In this document: positions 1 through 5,586 of the stretch, in pieces
Position numbering within the stretch: the first letter of the stretch is position 1
How the letters are laid out: every line of letters begins with the position of its first letter
Assembly (NCBI GenBank): GCA_003645745.1
Contig: QNCH01000112.1
Location: forward strand, 1 to 5,714
Length of the DNA: 5,714 nucleotides
Direction of reading: 5' to 3'
DNA from: Candidatus Omnitrophota bacterium
GTDB taxonomy: Bacteria > Omnitrophota > Gorgyraeia > B26-G9
Position numbers and translations under genes: made by a program
Notes under the pieces: generated by a model
The model's database searches: none
What the model saw: only the letters and a program-made list of their open reading frames with translations
What the model was told of the DNA's origin: nothing

Positions 1-116
1 ATTGAGCTAAACCGCAGGCGCAGCTTGCTGCGCCTAAGGATTTACGAATGAAGAACGTTTTAAGATGCAGTACAGGGGAATGTCATAAAATTATAAACCA
101 ATTACGTTTGAGTATA
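1..116 (+). repeat. Truncated copy A of a palindromic MITE-like element
   Basis: Bases 9-116 match 442-550 (copy B) as a direct repeat; by eye there are about eight substitutions and one single-base indel over some 108 bases. The right terminus at 96-116 ends in CGTTTGAGTATA. It is the reverse complement, with one mismatch, of the left terminus of copy B at 367-387. A hairpin with 8-bp arms AGGCGCAG / CTGCGCCT and a CTTG loop lies at 16-35, as in copy B. Only the central hairpin and right arm are present; the left arm should lie before base 1. The strand given is that of the shared orientation with copy B. No reading frame is evident, so this looks like a non-autonomous element. Confidence 0.85.
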
Positions 117-118
117 CA

Positions 119-369
119 TATATTGTTATGCCCAACCATATTCACGCGATTATAATTATAAATAATCAAATATCATCAAATAACGGACAGACACGGGGGG
201 TTGTCCCTACTCAAATTTAATACAACGAATAAAAATGTTATCAACAAAAAAATATATTGATGGTGTTAAAAATAAGGCATATCCATCTTTTAATAAAAAA
301 ATCTGGCAAAGATCTTTTTATGACCATATAATACGTAATGAAAAATCTTTATAGGAAATTTGTAAATAT
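119..369 (+). pseudogene. Remnant of IS200-like / REP-associated tyrosine transposase (Y1, HUH)
   Basis: Two frames together give the middle and C-terminal half of a Y1 transposase. From 119 the translation reads YIVMPNHIHAIIII, the usual MPNHIH block with the metal-binding HxH pair, followed by GQTRGVVPTQ. This frame stops at 218-220. The other frame, from about 217, reads LIQRIKMLSTKKYIDGVK, then KKIWQRSFYDHIIRNEKSL, the typical family ending, then TAG at 352-354 and EICKY. The family normally has a catalytic tyrosine in an 'EIxxYI' helix after 'IIRNEK'; here that Tyr codon is TAT at 367-369, where copy B begins. The N-terminal third and the NP-containing tail are absent. Transposases of this family nick and join single-stranded DNA; the RAYT subgroup mobilises palindromic REP sequences. 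This copy is dead by one frameshift, one stop and loss of both ends. Confidence 0.85.
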
Positions 370-550
370 ACTCAAACGCAATTGGTTGGTAAAATTTAGG
401 CGTTTTCCTGTGCCCTAGATTGGAACGTTCTGACCTAAGTCAAACTGCAGGCGCAGCTTGCTGCGCCTAAGGATTTGCGATAGAAGAACGTTTCAAGATG
501 CAGTGTGAGGGGAATGTCATAAAATTACAAACCAATTACGTTTGAGTATA
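367..550. mobile_element. Complete 184-bp MITE-like palindromic element (copy B)
   Basis: The outermost 21 bases at 367-387 and 530-550 are inverted repeats with one mismatch, starting TATACTCAAACG. Further in, the arms stay recognisably complementary: AACGTTC at 424-430 faces GAACGTT at 487-493, and AAAATTT at 391-397 lies opposite AAAATTA at 521-527. The apex is a hairpin with arms 449-456 and 461-468 and a CTTG loop. The element therefore folds nearly end to end. If the terminus is taken as TACTCAAACG, TA dinucleotides sit at both outer edges, as expected for a TA target-site duplication of Tc1/mariner/IS630-type elements; this is inference, because TA is common in the AT-rich flanks. It sits inside the transposase remnant on its left and about 70 bases before the ftsI start on its right, so its end may influence ftsI expression. 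Confidence 0.8.
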
Positions 551-565
551 TATATACGTGATTTT

Positions 566-588
566 TGTGGCCACATATTATGGCCACA
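566..588 (+). promoter_or_regulatory. Hairpin upstream of ftsI (8-bp stem)
   Basis: TGTGGCCA at 566-573 pairs perfectly with TGGCCACA at 581-588 around a 7-base loop. The distance to the ftsI start is 29 bases. No T-run follows, so it does not look like an intrinsic terminator. It could be an operator-like palindrome or a 5' UTR stem-loop. I could not find a convincing -35/-10 pair between the MITE end and ftsI, so the promoter is unassigned. Confidence 0.45.
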
Positions 589-600
589 CTGAATATAGAT

Positions 601-606
601 AAGGAT
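601..606 (+). promoter_or_regulatory. Probable ribosome binding site for ftsI
   Basis: AAGGAT is the only Shine-Dalgarno-like sequence before the GTG at 618. It ends 11 bases before the start, slightly longer than ideal. An in-frame TAA at 600-602 limits the gene on its 5' side, and GTG 618 is the only usual initiator between that stop and the membrane anchor, so the start choice is firm even though the site is weak. Confidence 0.5.
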
Positions 607-617
607 TATACGTTGAG

Positions 618-2339
618 GTGATAAATAAAACGCAAAAATTTCGTGTTTTGGTGATATTTTTTTCCTTCCTGATATTTTTTTTAATCATCTTGTCCCGTTT
701 GCTTTACATTCAAGTTATAAATAATCAAAATTTTGTTAAGCTCGCAAACTCCCAGCATTATGTAAAATTTATGCTTTATCCGCAAAGGGGTATGATTTAT
801 GATACTAATATGAGGATATTAGCCTTAAGTTTTAAAGTGTTTTCTATATATGCTAATCCTACGCAAATTAAGGATAAAGAAGAAACAGCCCTAAAATTAG
901 CTTCAGCCTTAGGGGTAAATAAAGATAAGATCAGGCAAAGGATTAATAAAAAAAAAATGTTTGTTTGGATAAAAAGAATGATTAGTGACAATGATGCTGA
1001 AAGCATTAAAGCATTAAAGTTAAAAGGAGTGAAATTATTAAAGGAAAATAAACGTTATTACCCAAATGCGGAGTTAGGAGCGCAGGTGCTTGGTTTTACT
1101 GATATTGATGGACGCGGCTTAGAGGGCATTGAGCATTACTATGACCAATACCTTAAAGGTAAGCCTGGACGGCGTTCTTTATTAAGGGATGCTAAGCAGA
1201 GGAGGCTGTCTGCTTTTGAATTCGAGTTCGTGCCTGCTGTAGATGGTTATAATTTGGTGTTGAATATAGATTTAGTTATGCAGCATATAGTTGAGGAGCA
1301 AATGGAACTGGCATACAAAAAGTATAATGCTAAATCAGCGGCAGTTGTTGTAATGAATCCTGAAAATGGAGAAATTTATGCAATAGCTAATAGTCCTAAC
1401 TACGATCCGAATTTTTTAAACAATACTACTCCGGAGCAAAGGCGTAATCGGGCTATATGTGATTTTTTTGAGCCTGGATCAACTTTTAAAATAATCACTG
1501 CTTGTGCTGCTTTAGAGGAAAAAGTAGTTTCCCCTGATGATGAATTTTTTTGTGAGAACGGTTCCTATACTGTATCAGCCGGGCATACTTTACATGACCA
1601 TAAAGCTTATGGGACTCTTACATTTGTTGAGATTATTGAAAAATCAAGTAATATCGGGATGGCTAAAATAGGCAAGGAATTAGGGCAGGAATTACTTTAT
1701 GAGTATATTAAAAAATTTGGTTTTGGCAGCCTTACAGGTATTGATTTGCCTGGAGAGACCTCTGGGCTGGCTTGGCCGGTAAATAAATGGTCAAAATTAT
1801 CAATTACATCTATTCCTATGGGGCAGGAAATTTGTGTATCTGTTCTGCAAATGGCCAGGGCTATGTGTGTAATTGCTAATGGCGGATATTTGGTTAAACC
1901 ACATATTGTAGGTGAAATTATTGACAACCATAAACAGACAATTAAAAAGCCTGAGTTTGAGAAGTATGAAAGGATTATTTCTGGGCAAACAGCGGAAACT
2001 ATGCGGAAAATTTTAAAAGGCGTAGTAGATAAAGGCACAGGACGCAGGGCAAAAATTGAAGGTTATTCTGTGGCTGGCAAAACTGGTACTGCGCAGAAAG
2101 TAATTCCCAAAGTAGGATATTCGCATACTAAATTTATAGCTTCGTTCATTGGGTTTGTTCCTGTAGAGTCCCCGCGTTTTGTGATTGCTGTTGTTTTTGA
2201 TGAACCAAAACCACAGCATTACGGTGGATTGGTTTGTGCTCCTGTTTTTAAAAATATTGCAGAGCAGTTGCTTAAGTACAAAAATATTCCAAAAATAAAA
2301 CCTGTTTCCAATACAGTTGGGATTGAAAATGAAATTTAG
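618..2339 (+). CDS. ftsI: Peptidoglycan D,D-transpeptidase FtsI (penicillin-binding protein 3 / class B PBP)
   Basis: This is a 573-residue class B penicillin-binding protein that forms 4-3 cross-links in septal peptidoglycan on the outer face of the cytoplasmic membrane, normally partnered with the FtsW polymerase. A short basic N-terminus is followed by one membrane anchor (about residues 9-30). The PBP dimerisation domain begins with RGMIYD (57-62) and carries the DGRGLEGIE block (164-172). The transpeptidase domain starts near residue 238 and has all three active-site motifs: STFK with the nucleophile Ser288, SSN at 343-345, and KTG at 488-490. There is no PASTA domain, as in Gram-negative FtsI rather than Bacillus SpoVD. 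Length is normal for the family. Translation starts at GTG. The gene heads the operon with murE and murF, and its last 11 bases overlap murE. FtsI is favoured over the elongation PBP2 because of the dcw neighbours. Confidence 0.93.
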   Translation: MINKTQKFRVLVIFFSFLIFFLIILSRLLYIQVINNQNFVKLANSQHYVKFMLYPQRGMIYDTNMRILALSFKVFSIYANPTQIKDKEETALKLASALGVNKDKIRQRINKKKMFVWIKRMISDNDAESIKALKLKGVKLLKENKRYYPNAELGAQVLGFTDIDGRGLEGIEHYYDQYLKGKPGRRSLLRDAKQRRLSAFEFEFVPAVDGYNLVLNIDLVMQHIVEEQMELAYKKYNAKSAAVVVMNPENGEIYAIANSPNYDPNFLNNTTPEQRRNRAICDFFEPGSTFKIITACAALEEKVVSPDDEFFCENGSYTVSAGHTLHDHKAYGTLTFVEIIEKSSNIGMAKIGKELGQELLYEYIKKFGFGSLTGIDLPGETSGLAWPVNKWSKLSITSIPMGQEICVSVLQMARAMCVIANGGYLVKPHIVGEIIDNHKQTIKKPEFEKYERIISGQTAETMRKILKGVVDKGTGRRAKIEGYSVAGKTGTAQKVIPKVGYSHTKFIASFIGFVPVESPRFVIAVVFDEPKPQHYGGLVCAPVFKNIAEQLLKYKNIPKIKPVSNTVGIENEI

Positions 2340-3810
2340 TAAATTAGCAGAATGTTTAAACATAAAATTTTCAGGCAAAGATTTTTTAATTAAAGGAATA
2401 AGCGTAGATTCTAGAGATGTAAAACAGGGGTATTGTTTTATTGCTTTGCGTGGAGTGTGTGCTGATGGGCATAATTTTATTCAGGATGCTTTAACTAAAG
2501 GCGCAAGGGTAATTATTTATAATCGCAGGAAGAAGGCTGAAGTTATTGCGCGCGGGGCAGATTCTAAAGTAAAATTTGTTGCTCAGGATAATCCGCGTTT
2601 TATCGCGGGTAAATTAAGCGCGGAGTTTTATGGCAGGCCCGCGGATAAATTAACAGTTATTGGTATAACCGGTACAAATGGCAAAACAACAGTTTGCTTT
2701 TTAATTGAAAATTTTTTAAAAATTAAAAAAATAAAAGCAGGGGTAATTGGTACAATTTATTATAAAATCGGCGAAAAATTACTGCCGGCAAAAAATACAA
2801 CACCAGATGCTTTATTGGTGCAGAAATTATTTTATTTAATGCTTAAAAATAGACTTAAGTACGCGTTAATGGAAGTTTCTTCTCATGCTTTAAGTCAATT
2901 CAGGGTTAATGGCATAAAATTTAAAATTGCTGTATTTACAAATTTAAGCGCGGAACATCTTGATTTTCATCATAATATGGAAACATATTTTCAAGCTAAA
3001 GCGAGTTTATTTATGCAATTGCCTGAGCATAGTTATGCGGTGATTAATCTTGATGACGCGTATGGCAAAAGATTAAAAGGAATGGTTAAACAAAAGGTGA
3101 TCAGTTATGGAATTTATGCGGAAAATGTGGATGTGCGTGCTAAAGATATTGTTTTTTGTCAACAGGGGATGAATTTTACCCTGATCACTGCAAAAGGTGA
3201 GATAAAGTTAAAAACAAAACTTATTGGCAGGCATAATATTTATAATATTCTTGCGTGTGTGTGTGTAGCGTTGCTGGAGAAGATCAGCTTAGAAGATATT
3301 AGAAAGGCAATTGCCTTAATGCTGCCTGTGCCTGGCAGAATGGAACAGATAGGGGATAGTGTGCCTTTTAGAGTTTTTGTTGATTACGCGCATACAGATG
3401 ACGCTTTAAGTAATGCTTTGCAAACTTTAAGGCAGTTGCCTGGAGCAAAAATTATTACTGTTTTTGGCTGTGGCGGAGACAGAGACAGAAAGAAGCGGCC
3501 TTTAATGGGTAAGGTTGCCAGTGAAATATCTGACTTTGTAATTTTAACTAATGATAATCCAAGGACTGAAGAGCCTGAAACAATTGCTTCCCAGATAAAA
3601 TCAGGGTTTGTCCAGGGCTTTGATCAGTATAAAATTGTTCTTAATCGGAGAAAAGCAATTGCATATGCTATTTCCTTAGCTGAAAAAAATGATTTTGTGC
3701 TGATTGCAGGCAAGGGGCATGAAACAAAGCAGATTTTTAAAGAAAAAACTGTAGAATTTGATGACCGTAAAATTGTCAGGGAAATTTTATCTCGAATTGC
3801 CGCGGAATAA
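2329..3810 (+). CDS. murE: UDP-MurNAc-L-Ala-D-Glu:meso-diaminopimelate ligase MurE
   Basis: This cytoplasmic, ATP-dependent Mur ligase adds the third residue, meso-diaminopimelate, to UDP-MurNAc-L-Ala-D-Glu. ATG 2329 gives 493 residues beginning MKFSKLAE, a normal MurE start. TTG codons at 2317 and 2323 are in frame but would only add four or two residues, and GGGA at 2319-2322 is placed to serve ATG 2329. The N-terminal UDP-binding domain includes SVDSRD (25-30). The central ATPase domain has the P-loop GITGTNGKTT (112-121), NTTPD (156-160), EVSSHAL (182-188) and Lys224 in YFQAK, the expected carbamoylated lysine. The C-terminal domain has DNPR (409-412), the signature of meso-DAP rather than lysine specificity, and GKGHE (461-465). 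Every key motif is intact. The start lies inside the end of ftsI, which suggests translational coupling. Confidence 0.96.
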   Translation: MKFSKLAECLNIKFSGKDFLIKGISVDSRDVKQGYCFIALRGVCADGHNFIQDALTKGARVIIYNRRKKAEVIARGADSKVKFVAQDNPRFIAGKLSAEFYGRPADKLTVIGITGTNGKTTVCFLIENFLKIKKIKAGVIGTIYYKIGEKLLPAKNTTPDALLVQKLFYLMLKNRLKYALMEVSSHALSQFRVNGIKFKIAVFTNLSAEHLDFHHNMETYFQAKASLFMQLPEHSYAVINLDDAYGKRLKGMVKQKVISYGIYAENVDVRAKDIVFCQQGMNFTLITAKGEIKLKTKLIGRHNIYNILACVCVALLEKISLEDIRKAIALMLPVPGRMEQIGDSVPFRVFVDYAHTDDALSNALQTLRQLPGAKIITVFGCGGDRDRKKRPLMGKVASEISDFVILTNDNPRTEEPETIASQIKSGFVQGFDQYKIVLNRRKAIAYAISLAEKNDFVLIAGKGHETKQIFKEKTVEFDDRKIVREILSRIAAE

Positions 3811-3816
3811 TAACAT

Positions 3817-5190
3817 ATGTTTACCATAAAAGAAATTATTGAAATTACGTCAGGGAAATTAGTACACGGCAAATCAGAGCAGTGTGTAACCGGCATTTGC
3901 ACTGATACAAGGACATTAAAACAAGGGGATTTGTTTATTGCCTTAAAAGGAGAAAATTTTGACGGTCATAATTTTGTGGCGCAGGCTTTAAAAAAGCAAG
4001 CTATTGGCGTTTTAGTTCAAGAGTCCTGGATAGAACGTAATCGGATTTTAGAGCAGAGTGAATATATCTTAATTAGTGTGTCTGAGCCTGTTTTAAGTTT
4101 ATGTGAAATAGCTGCTTTTTATAGAAAAAAATTTAAGATTTCGCTGATTGCAATTACTGGCTCAAATGGCAAGACTACAACTAAAGAAATGATTGCTGCA
4201 ATACTTTCCGGTAAATACAATGTTTTAAAAAGCAAACAATCCTTTAATAATCAAATTGGTGTGGCTTTAAGCTTATTAGAACTGGCGCCTAAACATCAGG
4301 CAGCAGTATTTGAACTGGGAATGAACCATTCAGGAGAAATAAGTTATCTTGCAAATATGGTTTGTCCTGATTTATCAGTAATTACTAATGTGGGGCAAGC
4401 TCATCTGGGATTTTTTGAAAATATTGAGCAAATTGTTAGCGCTAAATGTGAATTATTGCGGAACTTTGCGATGGTGCCGGCAATTGTTAATATTGACTGC
4501 TGCAAACTTTATTCTCAGGCTTTGAAATTTTCTAAAAATAGACTAATTACTTTTGGTATTGAAAAGAAATGCGATTATCAGGCTAAAGATATTATTTTTT
4601 TGCAGGATGGATTAGAATTTATGCTTAACCGCAAGTATAAATTTAGGGTGCGGGTATATGGTGAGCATAATGTGTATAACGCGTTATCTGCTATTGCAGT
4701 TGGGCGGTATTTTGGCCTGGATATAAAGCTTATTCAGGAGAGATTAAATATTTTTAAGCCTATGCATTTGCGGATGCAAATGGTAAATGCGGCTGGTATA
4801 CACATACTTGCTGATTGTTATAATGCTAACCCGCATTCAACACAAGCAGCAATTAATACATTTAGCGCAATGCAGGCAAACAGAAAGATATTTGTATTTG
4901 GCAGTATGCTTGAATTAGGCAAATTCAGCTCTCAGTGTCATTGCGGGATAGGCAGGTTAACTGCAAATAGCGCGATTGATTTTTTAATTACCGTAGGTGA
5001 GTTAGCTGAATGCGCGGCAGTTGAAGCAGTAAAATCAGGAATGGATAAGCATAATGTGTTTACTTGCGCAAAAGCTGTTGATGCTCTGGCAATTCTACGT
5101 AATTTATTAAAACCTGGAGACTTAGTTTTACTCAAAGGTTCCAGAAAAATGAAACTTGAGTATATTTTGGAAAATATTTGTAATCGGTGA
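3817..5190 (+). CDS. murF: UDP-MurNAc-tripeptide:D-alanyl-D-alanine ligase MurF
   Basis: MurF adds D-Ala-D-Ala to the UDP-MurNAc tripeptide made by MurE, completing the cytoplasmic pentapeptide precursor. The 457 residues match the usual length. Seen in order are the N-terminal domain with TDTRTLKQGDLFIALKGE (29-46), the P-loop ITGSNGKTTTKEM (113-125), NNQIGVALSLL (144-154), FELGMNHSGEI (165-175), NVGQAHLGFF (191-200) with the likely carbamoylated Lys210, DCYNANPHS (333-341), a MLELG block (364-368) and KGSRKMKLE (440-448). Small departures from the common consensus are GSMLELG where GDMLELG is usual and HLRM where a GRM-like block is usual; neither suggests loss of function. ATG 3817 follows the murE stop by 6 bases with no strong Shine-Dalgarno sequence, so coupling to murE is likely. 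The final A of the TGA stop is also the first base of a 100-bp palindrome, and mraY does not follow. Confidence 0.96.
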   Translation: MFTIKEIIEITSGKLVHGKSEQCVTGICTDTRTLKQGDLFIALKGENFDGHNFVAQALKKQAIGVLVQESWIERNRILEQSEYILISVSEPVLSLCEIAAFYRKKFKISLIAITGSNGKTTTKEMIAAILSGKYNVLKSKQSFNNQIGVALSLLELAPKHQAAVFELGMNHSGEISYLANMVCPDLSVITNVGQAHLGFFENIEQIVSAKCELLRNFAMVPAIVNIDCCKLYSQALKFSKNRLITFGIEKKCDYQAKDIIFLQDGLEFMLNRKYKFRVRVYGEHNVYNALSAIAVGRYFGLDIKLIQERLNIFKPMHLRMQMVNAAGIHILADCYNANPHSTQAAINTFSAMQANRKIFVFGSMLELGKFSSQCHCGIGRLTANSAIDFLITVGELAECAAVEAVKSGMDKHNVFTCAKAVDALAILRNLLKPGDLVLLKGSRKMKLEYILENICNR

Positions 5191-5289
5191 GAAGCTGTGA
5201 AATAATACCCCTTTTTTACGTTCTCATTTTTTTCTCCGACGAGACACAAAAATGAACAGACGAAAAACAGTGATTATTTCACAGCTTCT
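5190..5289. repeat. 100-bp long palindrome fused to the murF stop codon
   Basis: AGAAGCTGTGAAATAAT at 5190-5206 is perfectly complementary to 5273-5289 (17 bp). The interior continues the symmetry imperfectly: TCATTTTT at 5224-5231 pairs with AAAAATGA at 5248-5255, and a T-run at 5212-5217 faces an A-run at 5263-5267. No T-run follows the right arm, so it is not a standard intrinsic terminator, although the transcript would form a long stem that could stabilise or end the operon mRNA. GCTTCT at 5284-5289 can also pair with AGAAGC at 5293-5298 across a GAA loop, giving a competing small hairpin. The size and full-length symmetry resemble a small non-autonomous element of a family different from the left-flank MITE. 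That is inference, since only one copy is in view. Confidence 0.75.
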
Positions 5290-5330
5290 GAAAGAAGCGT
5301 GGTAGACACAATAAATTTATCATTTTAACG

Positions 5331-5359
5331 TATACTCAAACCTATTACGTTTGAGTATA
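5331..5359. repeat. 29-bp palindrome, probable deletion relic of the left-flank MITE
   Basis: TATACTCAAAC at 5331-5341 and GTTTGAGTATA at 5349-5359 are perfect inverted repeats around a 7-base loop. The last 21 bases (5339-5359) match the right terminus of copies A and B with one mismatch, and the first 11 match the left terminus of copy B. The two ends overlap at AAAC, which occurs both in the left terminus (CTCAAACG) and just inside the right terminus (ACAAACC). A deletion between these AAAC repeats would leave this form. TA dinucleotides flank it, as in the full element. Confidence 0.7.
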
Positions 5360-5447
5360 TTGCTTACCCACTCAAAACTACAAAGAGCCTTTTTTTTAAT
5401 CATTAGATTTTATAAAAAATGCTGTTTTAAGGCAAAAATTGAGTAGT

Positions 5448-5483
5448 TTTACCTATAGTAATATTAGAAAAATATGGTATAAG
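5448..5483 (+). promoter_or_regulatory. Possible sigma70-type promoter for the last gene
   Basis: TTTACC at 5448-5453 is a poor -35 candidate. Two overlapping -10 candidates follow, TATGGT at 5473-5478 (19-base spacer) and TATAAG at 5478-5483 (24-base spacer). Either would start transcription near 5485-5492 and give a leader of about 100 bases. The -35 match and spacing are weak in an AT-rich setting, so this is tentative. Confidence 0.25.
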
Positions 5484-5490
5484 TATTATT

Positions 5491-5538
5491 AGGAGGGAAA
5501 AGGAAGCAGGTTAATTGTCCTGTATGCGGGTAACTTCT
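5491..5538 (+). promoter_or_regulatory. Purine-rich, foldable leader before the last gene
   Basis: The segment begins with AGGAGG (5491-5496), a perfect Shine-Dalgarno sequence with no start codon at a proper distance. GAAG (5503-5506) can pair with CTTC (5534-5537), and the adjoining CAGG (5507-5510) with CCTG (5519-5522) around an 8-base loop. This leaves a one-sided 11-base bulge, TATGCGGGTAA (5523-5533). Two stacked helices with an asymmetric G-rich bulge recall a small aptamer or protein-binding leader, but I do not recognise a known riboswitch class and the helices are short. Confidence 0.3.
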
Positions 5539-5586
5539 AATAATTTATTTAATTTTTTTGTATCTGAAAAAAAGAAAGGCATTGTG

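Larger units (their letters stand above)
5191..5586. other. Intergenic region between murF and the last gene
   Basis: This stretch of nearly 400 bases holds no supported gene. In order it contains the 100-bp palindrome, the 29-bp MITE relic, an AT-rich spacer (about 5360-5445) with weak internal complementarity, a possible promoter near 5448-5483 and a purine-rich leader that can fold. Within the spacer, ACTCAA (5370-5375) can pair with TTGAGT (5439-5444) and GCCTT (5387-5391) with AAGGC (5429-5433), which may be a third decayed palindrome or chance in AT-rich DNA. No mraY, murD or other dcw gene is present. Confidence 0.7.

Noticed and set aside
1..550. CRISPR array or tandem repeat
   Set aside because: There are only two large copies, with a transposase remnant between them and internal inverted symmetry; no short regularly spaced repeats occur.
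1697..2038. Antisense open frames within ftsI (also at 797-1006, 1800-1988 and 2013-2378)
   Set aside because: They lie opposite a gene with complete catalytic motifs, show no recognisable domains and have no ribosome binding site evidence; they are best explained as chance frames.
2317..2328. TTG start for murE adding four residues
   Set aside because: ATG 2329 gives a typical MurE N-terminus and has a GGGA sequence at suitable distance; the TTG would place that sequence inside the gene.
3624..3902. Antisense open frame across the murE/murF junction
   Set aside because: It covers the conserved ends of two intact genes and has no family resemblance.
4938..5249. Antisense open frame across the murF end and the palindrome
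   Set aside because: It is opposite the conserved C-terminus of MurF and extends only through the palindrome; no motif or start signal supports it.
5190..5289. Classical rho-independent terminator after murF
   Set aside because: The stem is long enough, but the loop is very large and no T-run follows the right arm.
5491..5538. Cobalamin or cyclic-di-GMP riboswitch
   Set aside because: A few bases such as GGGAA and GCGGG recall conserved boxes, but the required core elements and helices of those classes are missing.
5524..5586. ATG 5524 as a longer start for the last gene
   Set aside because: It is in frame with ATG 5587 and still runs into the same TAG, lacks a well-placed Shine-Dalgarno sequence and would give an overlong region before the signal peptide.
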